Assembly (NCBI GenBank): GCA_945787805.1
Contig: CALZID010000002.1
Span: forward strand, 1-64,000
Reading direction: 5' to 3'
Origin: an uncultured Clostridia bacterium
Lineage (GTDB): Bacteria; Bacillota; Clostridia; Oscillospirales; Acutalibacteraceae
Length of the DNA: 64,000 nucleotides
Translations under genes and position numbers: made by a program
Notes under the pieces: model-generated
Database searches by the model: none
What the model saw: the letters and a program-made list of their open reading frames with translations, nothing else
Told to the model about the DNA's origin: nothing
Part shown: one piece after another, positions 16,652 through 26,061 of the stretch
How positions within the stretch are numbered: position 1 is the stretch's first letter
How the letters are laid out: each line of letters opens with the position of its first letter

Positions 16652-18156
16652 AATATATCATATCTCCCACTCATTGCAATTTCTTCAAGGGTGATTTTTC
16701 CTTCTTTATAATCCGTTACATCTTTGTCAAAAGGAATTCCGTAATCACCTGCATCTTTAATCTCTGCTTCAAGCTCATCATATTTTTCGGTATTATTTGT
16801 TGCGATTGCAAGAATTGCCCAAAGGTCTCTCGACTGAATATCGGTTGAGCCCAATGAATCCGTCTGATATGTGCAGCATTCTTCCGCTGATTCATAAGCG
16901 TCTGTATATTTGCCTAACATTATAAAGTTGAGTGTTTTTTGCATTGAAAGAGTATAACCGACACCGCCGACAAGGTCATAGGCATCGTCAAGCTCTGCCA
17001 AACCGTTAAGTCCGTCAATACAAATGTCAACTGCTCTTTGATAATCCTTATCACGATAACGGTAGAGCATGGACATAATCAAATCATCGTCAATGCCTTC
17101 TGCATTCATTTCTTTGAGTTTTACCGCAAGAGCTTCTGCTTTGTCATATTGCTTTGTGCTCACATAAGCACTTGCAAGAATCGGTGACCAGACACGGTCA
17201 ACATATTCTGTGTTGCCAATTGCCTTTTCAAGAAAATCAATCATAACCGATTCTTCTTTATTGTTAGACTGTGCATTTGCGTATTTGTAAATATTGAGCC
17301 AGCCCTCATCACAGATATAGACCTTTTCTGTTCCGTCGGGAACATATTGTGTATCTGTTTCATCATAATACGAGCCGTTTTTCTCATATATCTTTTTGCC
17401 TGAAAGTGACTCGAGCTCTGCAAGAATTTTGTCATATTCGTTTGCATCTATACCGTCAATATGCTGTTGAATAGCCATCATTGTTGCTTGCATAAACTCA
17501 ATTTCTTCGCTGATTTCTTTTGTTTCTTTAAATGCCGGCATTTTGAGATTTGACTCGCTGAAATATGAAAGGTCGCTGAGAACGGTTCCCATATCAACGG
17601 CTTTATAGCAAGCCGAAATTCTCTTTGCATAAAGATTTTTATAATCTTCTCTGACTTCTTCTTCAATGCAAACCTCTGCCGAGTCATAATCGCTTATTGC
17701 GGAATAGAGCTTGTTCTCTTTTAATTTCTTGTCGCCGTTTTTCATATATGAAAATGCGGGTGTGTCAATAGCAAAATTGACTATGCCGAAAATCACAACG
17801 CCCAACACAAGAACAATGGCAAGCAGTCCTTTCCAGTCATAAGGGTATTTTTCGAGAATTGCTTCACATTCTTCACAGAAAATACTGTCGGGATTTTTCT
17901 TTGTTCCCCTCGGTCTTTCACCGCAGCAATCGCAGTATTTCTCATAGTCGATTTCTGCTCTGCGGCTTTCGTCGAGAGAAACGGCTTTCGGGTCATAGCC
18001 CTCGACTTCTAAATTATCTGCATCAAAGCCGTTGTCTTCCGCTTCTTCTTGGGCTTTGCTAAGCTCTTCTTTGAAAATTCTGACAAGTTCATCCATCTCG
18101 TCACGATAATTATCGTTTTCGGGTGTATTGCCTTCAAGCTTTTTCTTATCGCTCAA
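16648..18156 (-). CDS. Zinc-ribbon membrane protein with repeat-rich C-terminal domain
   Basis: A 502-residue protein. Residues 1-70 are acidic and helical. Cysteines 75, 78, 94 and 97 (CDCC...CEEC) form a likely zinc ribbon. One transmembrane segment spans about 110-130. The remaining 370 residues look alpha-helical, with TPR-like stretches such as SAYVSTKQYDKAEALAVKLKEMN. The topology would place the zinc ribbon in the cytoplasm and the repeats outside. It lies downstream of secA on the same strand and overlaps the next membrane protein, suggesting a two-protein envelope complex. No named family is recognised. Confidence 0.65.
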   Translation of the reverse strand: MSDKKKLEGNTPENDNYRDEMDELVRIFKEELSKAQEEAEDNGFDADNLEVEGYDPKAVSLDESRRAEIDYEKYCDCCGERPRGTKKNPDSIFCEECEAILEKYPYDWKGLLAIVLVLGVVIFGIVNFAIDTPAFSYMKNGDKKLKENKLYSAISDYDSAEVCIEEEVREDYKNLYAKRISACYKAVDMGTVLSDLSYFSESNLKMPAFKETKEISEEIEFMQATMMAIQQHIDGIDANEYDKILAELESLSGKKIYEKNGSYYDETDTQYVPDGTEKVYICDEGWLNIYKYANAQSNNKEESVMIDFLEKAIGNTEYVDRVWSPILASAYVSTKQYDKAEALAVKLKEMNAEGIDDDLIMSMLYRYRDKDYQRAVDICIDGLNGLAELDDAYDLVGGVGYTLSMQKTLNFIMLGKYTDAYESAEECCTYQTDSLGSTDIQSRDLWAILAIATNNTEKYDELEAEIKDAGDYGIPFDKDVTDYKEGKITLEEIAMSGRYDIL

Positions 18157-18189
18157 CTTTATTCCTCCTTTGGAATATTGTTATTTTTA

Positions 18190-20919
18190 TTACTGCTCGT
18201 TCATTCCGCAGCACTTTTTATATTTCTTACCGCTGCCGCAGGGACAAGGGTCGTTTCTGCCCACTTTTTCGCCTTTTTTAACAGGACGCTTTTTATCGCT
18301 TCCGTCGTCGGCACCGCTTGTTGCAGTAATCTTTGCAGTCTGTTCACGCTTAACATCTTCTTCACTCTTTAAGCGGAAGGTGAGAAGTGTTGTAACCGTG
18401 CCTTCACGGATAAGGTCGTTCATTTCGTCGAACATATCATAGCTTTCCATTCTGAATGCAACAACGGGGTCCTGCTGAGCATAAGAACGCAGATAAATGC
18501 CTCGCTTTAATTCTTCCATAGCGTCAAGATGGTCCATCCAGCGCATATCAACATTGTGAAGAAGTACCTTGCGCTCTAATTCTGCCATAATCTGCTCGCC
18601 GTATTCTTCACTCTTTGCAGTATAGACATCCATTGCCTTTTTATAGAAATACTCTTTGAACTGCTCGGGATTACTGTAATTATTTTCAATATCGGTATCT
18701 GCAAGATATTGGAATTTGTTTATAAGTCCGTTTATGTTCCAATCTTCAACCGCATTTGTTGCGGGGCAATAGAAATCAACAGTTTCGTTTACATAATCGT
18801 TAATCATTTTAAGAATTGCGGAGTGAATGTCATAACCGTCAAGAATCTGGTTACGCTGACCGTAAACCTTTTTTCTTTGCTCGTTCATAACATCGTCAAA
18901 GCGAAGAACATTTCGACGCATTGCAAAGTTGTTGCCTTCAACCTTCTTTTGCGCACCCTCAATTGTGTTTGTAAAGAGCTTTGCTTCAACGGGAATATCA
19001 CCCATACTCTTGAATGAGTCAAGAATGTTATAAAAACGGTCGCCCGCAAACAGACGAAGCAGCTCGTCTTCTGCCGAAAGGAAGAATTTGCTTTGTCCCG
19101 GGTCACCCTGACGGCCCGCACGGCCACGCAGCTGATTATCAATTCGGCGTGACTCGTGACGCTCTGTACCGATAATGAAAAGTCCCCCTGCTTCGCGAAC
19201 CTTTTCGGCTTCGTCATGAAGCTGTTCTTTATATTTCTTTTCAAGCTCCTGATAGGTTTTTCTGGCTTCGAGAATGTCTGTATTATCTGTTTCGGCAAAG
19301 CCCGTTGCTTCTGCAATAAGCTCGTCTGAATAATCCATTCTTCTCATTTCGTTTCTTGCCATATATTCAGGGTTGCCGCCGAGAATAATGTCAGTACCGC
19401 GGCCTGCCATATTTGTAGCGATTGTAACTGCACCGAATTTACCTGCCTGTGCAATAATCTCTGCTTCTTTGTCGTGATATTTGGCATTGAGCACTTCGTG
19501 TTTAATTCCACGCTTTTTAAGAATTTTACTTAAAAGCTCACTCTTTTCTATGTTGGTTGTACCCACAAGCACGGGTTGCCCCTTTGCGTTACATTCAAGG
19601 ATTTGTTCGATAATCGCATTGAATTTTGCAGCTTCTGTTTTATAGAGCACATCATCTTCGTCATTGCGGATAACAGGCTTATTTGTCGGAATTTCAATAA
19701 CATCAAGCTCATAGATTTCTTGGAATTCGGCACTTTCCGTCATAGCGGTACCCGTCATACCCGAAAGTTTACTGTAAAGTCTGAAATAGTTCTGGAAAGT
19801 GATAGTGGCAAGAGTTTTTGACTCTCTTTCAACCTTGACATTTTCTTTTGCTTCAATCGCCTGATGAAGTCCGTCGGAATAACGGCGGCCAATCATAATA
19901 CGGCCTGTGAATTCGTCAACAATGAGAACTTCGCCGTCTTTTACAACATAGTCAACATCACGCTTCATAACGCCGATTGCCTTGATTGCAAGGTCAATAT
20001 GGTGCTGAATTGTAAGATTTTCAACATCTGCAAGGTTTTCGATACCGAAGAATTTTTCGGCTTTTTTGATACCGCTTTGTGTGAGTGAAGCGGTTTTTGC
20101 TTTTTCATCAACAACAAAATCGTCATCGTCTGCCGCAAAGCTTTCAACGCCTTGTTTTGAGTCAACTTCTTTTACCACGCACATTTTGAGGCGTTTTGCA
20201 AACTCATTTGCGATTTTATAAAGCTCTGTTGACTTGTCACCCATACCTGAAATAATAAGGGGTGTTCTTGCTTCGTCAATAAGAATTGAGTCAACCTCAT
20301 CGACAATTGCAAAATTGTGCCCACGCTGAACTCTTTGCTCTGCATAGATAACCATATTGTCACGAAGATAGTCAAAGCCCATTTCGTTGTTTGTGCCGTA
20401 AGTGATATCGCAGTCATAAGCGGCTCTTCTTTGTTCACCGTCTAAATCGTGGACGATAAGTCCGACCGAAAGACCTAAAAAGCGATAGAGCTTGCCCATC
20501 CATTCAGAGTCACGGCGAGCAAGATAATCATTGACCGTAACAATGTGAACGCCTTTGCCTGAAAGTGCGTTAAGGTATGCGGGAAGAGTTGCAACAAGAG
20601 TTTTACCTTCACCCGTTCTCATTTCGGCAATTCTGCCTTGATGAAGAACGATACCGCCTATTATCTGCACCGGGAAATGACGCATATTGAGAACACGGGC
20701 GGAAGCTTCACGGCAGGTTGCAAAGGCTTCGGGCAAAATGTCGTCAAGTGTTTCACCTTTTTCAAGCCTTTCTTTAAATTCAACGGTTTTTGCCTGAAGC
20801 TGTGCATCGCTCAGTGCCTTGTATTCTTCTTCAAGGGCTAAAACCTGTTTTTGAATAGGGATTATTCTTTTAACTTCTCTGGTTGAATAATCGCCAAAAA
20901 TCTTTTTAAAAATCGACAT
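18190..20919 (-). CDS. secA: Protein translocase ATPase SecA
   Basis: A 909-residue SecA, the motor that drives preproteins through SecYEG. Visible are the nucleotide site [32 protein letters not shown] (DEAD-type Walker B), the second motor domain with [13 protein letters not shown] and [17 protein letters not shown], and the C-terminal zinc-binding [16 protein letters not shown], which also contacts SecB or the ribosome. It is full length. The SD AAAGGATAAAAAT lies before the ATG. The downstream genes on the same strand encode two membrane proteins. Confidence 0.97.
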   Translation of the reverse strand: MSIFKKIFGDYSTREVKRIIPIQKQVLALEEEYKALSDAQLQAKTVEFKERLEKGETLDDILPEAFATCREASARVLNMRHFPVQIIGGIVLHQGRIAEMRTGEGKTLVATLPAYLNALSGKGVHIVTVNDYLARRDSEWMGKLYRFLGLSVGLIVHDLDGEQRRAAYDCDITYGTNNEMGFDYLRDNMVIYAEQRVQRGHNFAIVDEVDSILIDEARTPLIISGMGDKSTELYKIANEFAKRLKMCVVKEVDSKQGVESFAADDDDFVVDEKAKTASLTQSGIKKAEKFFGIENLADVENLTIQHHIDLAIKAIGVMKRDVDYVVKDGEVLIVDEFTGRIMIGRRYSDGLHQAIEAKENVKVERESKTLATITFQNYFRLYSKLSGMTGTAMTESAEFQEIYELDVIEIPTNKPVIRNDEDDVLYKTEAAKFNAIIEQILECNAKGQPVLVGTTNIEKSELLSKILKKRGIKHEVLNAKYHDKEAEIIAQAGKFGAVTIATNMAGRGTDIILGGNPEYMARNEMRRMDYSDELIAEATGFAETDNTDILEARKTYQELEKKYKEQLHDEAEKVREAGGLFIIGTERHESRRIDNQLRGRAGRQGDPGQSKFFLSAEDELLRLFAGDRFYNILDSFKSMGDIPVEAKLFTNTIEGAQKKVEGNNFAMRRNVLRFDDVMNEQRKKVYGQRNQILDGYDIHSAILKMINDYVNETVDFYCPATNAVEDWNINGLINKFQYLADTDIENNYSNPEQFKEYFYKKAMDVYTAKSEEYGEQIMAELERKVLLHNVDMRWMDHLDAMEELKRGIYLRSYAQQDPVVAFRMESYDMFDEMNDLIREGTVTTLLTFRLKSEEDVKREQTAKITATSGADDGSDKKRPVKKGEKVGRNDPCPCGSGKKYKKCCGMNEQ

Positions 20920-21163
20920 AATATTTTTATCCTTTCGGGTGTTTTTTTAGAAAACCGGTATAATTACAGAAATTTTTCTATAATCACCCATTATTATTAA
21001 AACATTATATCATACTATTTATAAAAAATCACTAACAAATTGTTAATTTTTGCAAGTTTTTTTCTTGATTTTATACATAAAATTTGGTATTCTTATATTA
21101 GGTTTATAGTTTTGGTGAAAACCTGCGCTGAAAGCGTAATATTTTTCGAAGGAGGAATCAGAA

Positions 21164-21928
21164 ATGACTGATTCAAGAACATTGGCCTACATAAATATGT
21201 ATGCTGTTCTCGGCACATTGGAAAATCTTTGTGAACTCGACGAAAAAGCTAAAGAAATTCTTTCTACTGTTGAAAAGCCTATTTCGGTAGCTTTCGATGT
21301 TAAAGGCGGTCCGAGTGCTACACTCACATTTTCTAAAAACGGTTGCCGTATGGACGATGGCGTAAAATCCGATTGCGACATCAAAATCCCCGTTGCCAAC
21401 TGTGACAAGTTTAACGGAATTATTGACGGTAAAGTTACACCCATTCCCACAAAAGGCCTTACAAAGGTTAATTTCCTTTTAAAGACCTTCACAGCTTTGA
21501 CCGACAGACTCACAGAAGTTATGCGCCCCACAGAAGAAGCTCTTAAAGACCCTGACTTCTTCCGTCTTAACACTCTCTGCACATTCTATACCGTTTCGGT
21601 TGCCATTTCACAAATCGGCAATCAGGACGCTATCGGTAAATTCAGTGCATCAAATATTGTTGACGGTGATGTCCAACTTGGAATTACAGATACAGTTTAT
21701 GCAACTATCCGTGTTAAAGACAATCATCTTATTACAATCAAGCAAGCCTCTGACAAGCCCCGCGCAATTATGGAATTCTGTGACCTTGAGCTTGCAAATG
21801 CTCTTTTCGCAGGCACAGTCAATTCAATCGACCATGTAGGTAACGGTAACATCACAATTCGCGGACTTATTTCAATGGTTGACAATGTAAACCGCATTCT
21901 TGACAGAGTTGCATTGTATCTTGCATAA
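21164..21928 (+). CDS. SCP2-like lipid-binding domain protein (first copy)
   Basis: A 254-residue soluble protein that appears to contain two SCP2-like halves. Residues about 40-120 have the pattern DCDIKIPVANCDKFNGIIDGK; residues about 165-250 have ELANALFAGTVNSIDHVGNGNITIRG. This is the usual SCP2 pairing of a substrate strand with a later helix after which a Gly-rich turn follows. SCP2 domains bind acyl chains or other hydrophobic ligands. It heads a five-gene operon, 14 bases before the aminotransferase, with an AAGGAGGAATC SD. A similar protein closes the operon at 25204-26010, so substrate carrier or chaperone roles are likely. Family assignment is by pattern only. Confidence 0.7.
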   Translation: MTDSRTLAYINMYAVLGTLENLCELDEKAKEILSTVEKPISVAFDVKGGPSATLTFSKNGCRMDDGVKSDCDIKIPVANCDKFNGIIDGKVTPIPTKGLTKVNFLLKTFTALTDRLTEVMRPTEEALKDPDFFRLNTLCTFYTVSVAISQIGNQDAIGKFSASNIVDGDVQLGITDTVYATIRVKDNHLITIKQASDKPRAIMEFCDLELANALFAGTVNSIDHVGNGNITIRGLISMVDNVNRILDRVALYLA

Positions 21929-21942
21929 GGAGGACACTGAAA

Positions 21943-23211
21943 ATGAGTAAATTTCCAACATTTGATACTACAAAAAGCCGTGAGATGTTCGAGCGTGCAA
22001 CAAAGGTTATCCCCTCAGGCATTTACGGTCACTTAGGTCCTGCCGAAGGTCAGTGGATTCCCGTAAACAGATGGCCGTCTTTCGCAGAAAAAGCTCAGGG
22101 CTCATATTTCTGGGATGTTGACGGTAACAAATATATTGACTTTATGTGCGCATACGGTCCTAATGTTTTAGGTTATAATGACCCCGATGTTGATGCCGCA
22201 GCACTTGCACAGTTAAAGCTGGGTAACTGCACAACCGCACCGGGTAAAGTTATGGTTGAATGTGCAGAAAATCTTGTTGATACAGTTGCTTGTGCCGACT
22301 GGGCATTCTTCTGCAAAAACGGTTCTGACACAACTACACTTGCAGTTATTACCGCCCGTGCACACACTCACAAGAAAAAGATTATCTTCTTAAAAGGCTA
22401 TTATCACGGCGACTTCCAGTGGGCACAGAAAATCGACTATCCGGGTATCACTCCCGAAGATGTCGCAAACAATGTGATTGTTCCCTGGTTTGACCTTGAC
22501 GCACTTCAAAAAGCCTATGACGATAATAACGGTGATATAGCAGGTCTTATCGCTCAGCCTTATGACCACGGTAACTTTAAAGACAATGAAGTCGCTTCAA
22601 AAGAATATTGGCAGGCAGTTCGCAAATGGTGTGACGACCACGGCGTAGTTCTTATTATTGACGATGTTCGTGCCGGTTTCCGTCTTGACCTTGCAGGCTC
22701 CGACCATTACTACGGCTTCAAGGCAGACCTTATCTGCTTCTGCAAAGCACTTGCCAACGGCTACAATATGTCGGCGCTCTGCGGCGGCGAACACATGAAA
22801 GCCACAGTTTCAGGTGTTACATACACAGGTTCGTATTGGATGAGCGCCGTTCCTTTTGCGGCTTGTATCGCTTGTATTAACAAGATGAAAGCCCTTGACA
22901 CACCCGCATTGTTCCGCCGTCTCGGCACAATGGTAACGGATGGCTTCAAAAAGGCCGGTGCAGAACACGGTTTTGACCTTGTGGTTTCAGGTGAGCCCGC
23001 ACTCTTCTATTTAAGAATAGCAAACGATGACAACCTTATGCTTCATCAGGAATGGGTTGCCGAATGTGTAAACCGCGGATTATTCATCACATCTCACCAC
23101 AACCATTTCATCAATGCTTCTCTCACGGAAGAAGACATTAAAAAGGCAGTTGAAATCGCAGAAGACGCATTCTCGGTTGTTGCTAAAAATCACCCCGAGC
23201 TTAGAGGCTGA
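21943..23211 (+). CDS. Class III PLP aminotransferase (glutamate-1-semialdehyde aminomutase-like)
   Basis: A 422-residue fold type I PLP enzyme. The pattern follows GSA aminomutases: IPSGIYGHLGPAEGQ at the N-terminus, CKNGSDTTTLAVITAR, VLIIDDVRAGFR (PLP-ring Asp), and the Schiff-base lysine in ICFCKALANGYN. hem genes are absent nearby, and the partner genes are a split transketolase, so a haem role is unlikely. Class III enzymes transfer amino groups to and from aldehydes or ketones, or move them internally. I infer action on the ketose-type product of the transketolase. The SD is AAGGAGGACAC. Confidence 0.9.
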   Translation: MSKFPTFDTTKSREMFERATKVIPSGIYGHLGPAEGQWIPVNRWPSFAEKAQGSYFWDVDGNKYIDFMCAYGPNVLGYNDPDVDAAALAQLKLGNCTTAPGKVMVECAENLVDTVACADWAFFCKNGSDTTTLAVITARAHTHKKKIIFLKGYYHGDFQWAQKIDYPGITPEDVANNVIVPWFDLDALQKAYDDNNGDIAGLIAQPYDHGNFKDNEVASKEYWQAVRKWCDDHGVVLIIDDVRAGFRLDLAGSDHYYGFKADLICFCKALANGYNMSALCGGEHMKATVSGVTYTGSYWMSAVPFAACIACINKMKALDTPALFRRLGTMVTDGFKKAGAEHGFDLVVSGEPALFYLRIANDDNLMLHQEWVAECVNRGLFITSHHNHFINASLTEEDIKKAVEIAEDAFSVVAKNHPELRG

Positions 23212-23274
23212 TTACACAAATTAACGGAGTTGGGGAACTCCGCACATTATAAAAATTTATAGGGAGGCAGTTTT

Positions 23275-24156
23275 ATGCATAATCTCACAAAAGCAGAATG
23301 GCTTGCACTCGAAAAGAAAGCCTATGACCTTCGTAAGCTCTGCGTTCAAACAACGGTTTGGGCGGGCAGCGGACACTTCGGCGGCGGTATGAGTGTAATG
23401 GACCTTCTCACAGTTCTTTATCACAAATATCTCAACATTAAGGTTGACGAACCCAAATGGGACGACAGAGACCGTTTCATTCTTTCAAAAGGTCACGCGG
23501 CAATCGCTTATGCTCCCGTGCTTTGCGACAAGGGCTTCAACGATATGGAGATGCTCAAATCTTTCAACCTTTCAGGCTCAAAGATGGGTATGCACCTTGA
23601 CTCAAACAAGGTTGTCGGCGTTGACGCTTCAACGGGTTCTCTCGGTCACGGTCCGTCAATCGCAGCCGGTACTGCACTTGCGGCAAGACTTCAAAACAAA
23701 GATTTTCTCACCTATGTTGTTACAGGTGACGGCGAGCTTGACGAAGGCTCATGCTGGGAAGGTTTTATGACAATTAACCACTATCAGCTTTCAAATTGTA
23801 TTGTATTCATTGACAGAAATCACAATATGATTGACGGTAACACAGAAGATGTTAAGAAGCTTGAACCCCTTGCCGACAAAATGACAGCATTCGGCTTCAA
23901 CACAATCGTAGTTGACGGTAACAATATCGGTGAGCTCTGTGACGCTATTGATGTTGCAATCGAGAGAGCAAAAACACCGCAAGCTCCAACTTGTATTCTT
24001 ATGGATACAAAGAAGGGCGCAGGTATTAAATCAATCGAAGGCGACTACACATGGCACTACGGCGCTATTGACGACGCACTCTTTGAAAAATTCAACAAAG
24101 AGCTTGACGAAGACTATGCAGCTCGTGTTGCAAGAGCAGAGAAGGAGGGCAAATAA
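23275..24156 (+). CDS. Transketolase, N-terminal (TPP-binding) subunit
   Basis: A 293-residue subunit of a split transketolase. It carries the thiamine diphosphate site GDGELDEG with DRNHNMIDG and the N-terminal GHFGGGMSVMDLL and SKGHAAIAY. The pyrimidine-binding half is encoded by the next gene, two bases on. A complete single-chain transketolase would be about 650 residues; 293 plus 335 gives that total. Split forms are common in Clostridia and often serve specialised pathways as well as the pentose phosphate cycle. No pentose-phosphate genes are adjacent, so the acceptor aldehyde is open. Confidence 0.93.
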   Translation: MHNLTKAEWLALEKKAYDLRKLCVQTTVWAGSGHFGGGMSVMDLLTVLYHKYLNIKVDEPKWDDRDRFILSKGHAAIAYAPVLCDKGFNDMEMLKSFNLSGSKMGMHLDSNKVVGVDASTGSLGHGPSIAAGTALAARLQNKDFLTYVVTGDGELDEGSCWEGFMTINHYQLSNCIVFIDRNHNMIDGNTEDVKKLEPLADKMTAFGFNTIVVDGNNIGELCDAIDVAIERAKTPQAPTCILMDTKKGAGIKSIEGDYTWHYGAIDDALFEKFNKELDEDYAARVARAEKEGK

Positions 24157-24158
24157 TT

Positions 24159-25166
24159 ATGGCAGGCGGATTTGTTTATACAGCAGTTGACCAAACTGCA
24201 CTTTCTACAGCTGAAATTTACGGCAAGGCTCTCGCTGATATTATTATGAGAGACCCCAAGGTTGTTGCTATTACAGCCGACCTTGCAAAATCAACAAAGC
24301 TCGGTGATGTTTTAAAGGTTTGTCCCGAAAGAGTTATAAATGTAGGTATCGCAGAACAGGATATGTTCGGTGTTGCCGCAGGTATGGCAAGGGCAGGAAT
24401 GATTCCGTTCCTTTCAGGCTTCTCCGCATTCACATCAATGCGTGCTTGTGACCAGCTTCATACCGACATTTGCTATCAGAATGTAAACGCAAAGATTATT
24501 GCTACTCACTCAGGTACATCATTCGGTCAGGCGGGCTCAACACACCACGCTATTACTGACCTTGCTATTACAAGAGCAATGCCGAATCTCACGGTTATTG
24601 TTCCCGCAGACGGCTTTGAAACCGCAAACGCAGTTAATGCCGCTTACGAAAACTTTGGCCCTTACTATATCCGTATCAACCGCGGTTTTGACCGTGTTCT
24701 TTATGAAAATCAGGACTACGGCTTTGAGGTTGGTAAAGCAGTTGAAGTTCACGAAGGTACAGATATCACGGTTATCGCTTGCGGTTCCTGTGTATTCCAG
24801 GCTCGTGAAGCTGCAAAATTCCTTAAAAATTCAGACGGACTTTCAGTTCGTGTTCTCAATATGCACACAATTAAACCTATTGATGTTGAAGCTATTCAAA
24901 AGGCAATTTCCGATACAAGAAGAATTATCACAGTCGAAGACCACTTGGTAACAGGCGGTTTGGGTTCGGCAGTTGCAGAAGTTATGGCTCAATACGGCAA
25001 GGGCTGTGCATTCAAGATGCTCGGTCATAAGGGCTTTGCCATGATTGGTCTTCACGAAGATATTATGTCTGATGCGGGAATTGACGCTAACGGTATTATT
25101 TCTGCAGTTCGTGAAATGATGCAGGCAGACTTTGAAGAAGACGACAACTGGGATGACGAAGTTTAA
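24159..25166 (+). CDS. Transketolase, C-terminal (pyrimidine-binding) subunit
   Basis: A 335-residue partner of the preceding gene. It shows the catalytic glutamate region VINVGIAEQDMFGVAAGMA, the histidine-rich STHHAITDLAITRAMP, and the C-terminal domain VRVLNMHTIKPID. With the N-terminal subunit it moves a two-carbon ketol unit to an aldehyde acceptor. The ATG follows GGAGGGCAAATAATT. It is tightly coupled to the upstream subunit. DXS is excluded because the halves are separate and the order and motifs match the transketolase pairs. Confidence 0.93.
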   Translation: MAGGFVYTAVDQTALSTAEIYGKALADIIMRDPKVVAITADLAKSTKLGDVLKVCPERVINVGIAEQDMFGVAAGMARAGMIPFLSGFSAFTSMRACDQLHTDICYQNVNAKIIATHSGTSFGQAGSTHHAITDLAITRAMPNLTVIVPADGFETANAVNAAYENFGPYYIRINRGFDRVLYENQDYGFEVGKAVEVHEGTDITVIACGSCVFQAREAAKFLKNSDGLSVRVLNMHTIKPIDVEAIQKAISDTRRIITVEDHLVTGGLGSAVAEVMAQYGKGCAFKMLGHKGFAMIGLHEDIMSDAGIDANGIISAVREMMQADFEEDDNWDDEV

Positions 25167-25203
25167 TTTCTAAACTCAGCCATTCAGAAAGAGAGTTGAT
25201 AAT

Positions 25204-26010
25204 ATGCACGAACAAAATGAACTTTATGCTTCAAAAATATTTTTCAATGCAGCATTGCCGCTTTTGAAAGTTATTGCTACCGATGTTCCGTCACTTAAAG
25301 CTCAGTTTGACAAGCTCACAACCGTTTTACAGGTCAGTGCTCTTGACGCAGAAGCTGAAGGTGGCAAATATGCAACACATTTCATCATCACAGAGGGCGA
25401 GTGGGAAACGAAGCTCAATTCTGCTCACGAAGCTCCCGATGTTGAGCTTGAATTCAAAACAATCGAAGCAATGAATGCATTCTTTAAGGGTAAAATCGGT
25501 CCCGCCACACTTCCTAAGATGAAAGGTATCATTAAGAACTTTTCCGCATTCAAAGCAATGCTTATGACGCTTCTTAAGCTTTCGGCACTTACGGGAGCTA
25601 CCGAGCCGCCGAAGGATGAAGAAACAAAAAAACTTATGGTTAAATGCTTCTTCTATCTTCTTTCAAGCGGTATCAGTCAGCTTAACAAAATGGGGCACAC
25701 CGAAATCAAAGATTGGACTACAAAGAGTCCCGACCGTGTTTATGCTTTCGCAGTTGACGGTTATCCCGAAGTTTCTGCGTTCATCCGCATTAAAGCGGGC
25801 AAATCAAGAGCAGGCCGCGGCGAATACAAGAGAGCAATGCCTTTCTTTACGCTTCGTTTCAACAACCTTGATTCAGCACTCGGTATTCTTTTGGGAACAG
25901 CCGATATGCTTGAATCGACAAAATCAGGTAAACTCATTATGGACGGTGGTCCTGAATTCGGCGCACAGCTGGGCGGCTTTATGCTTGAAGTCGGCGCATT
26001 GGCAAAATAA
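25204..26010 (+). CDS. SCP2-like lipid-binding domain protein (second copy)
   Basis: A 268-residue relative of the first gene of the operon. It has the same general plan: ATHFIITEGEWETK, then VELEFKTIEAMNAFFKGKIG, and in the second half RFNNLDSALGILLGTADM with a closing LIMDGGPEFGAQLGG. It starts 37 bases after the transketolase and ends just before a terminator, so it is the last gene of the unit. Two diverged SCP2-like proteins around two enzymes suggest binding of a hydrophobic substrate and product. The assignment rests on residue patterns and on similarity to the first copy. Confidence 0.68.
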   Translation: MHEQNELYASKIFFNAALPLLKVIATDVPSLKAQFDKLTTVLQVSALDAEAEGGKYATHFIITEGEWETKLNSAHEAPDVELEFKTIEAMNAFFKGKIGPATLPKMKGIIKNFSAFKAMLMTLLKLSALTGATEPPKDEETKKLMVKCFFYLLSSGISQLNKMGHTEIKDWTTKSPDRVYAFAVDGYPEVSAFIRIKAGKSRAGRGEYKRAMPFFTLRFNNLDSALGILLGTADMLESTKSGKLIMDGGPEFGAQLGGFMLEVGALAK

Positions 26011-26016
26011 AACAGC

Positions 26017-26055
26017 AAAAAATATGACCGTAGATTTTTTCTACGGTCATTTTTT
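26017..26055. terminator. Bidirectional terminator between the operon and the ligase fusion
   Basis: ATGACCGTAG (26024-26033) and CTACGGTCAT (26041-26050) arms with A-run before and T-run after, so it can stop transcription from both converging units. Confidence 0.85.
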
Positions 26056-26061
26056 GTGCCT

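Noticed and set aside
21943-23211. Haem biosynthesis gene hemL
   Set aside because: No other hem genes, and the operon partners are transketolase halves and SCP2-like proteins.
21164-26010. Sulfo-transketolase (sulfoquinovose) pathway
   Set aside because: No sulfosugar isomerase, isethionate or sulfoacetaldehyde genes are present, and the class III aminotransferase has no place in that pathway.
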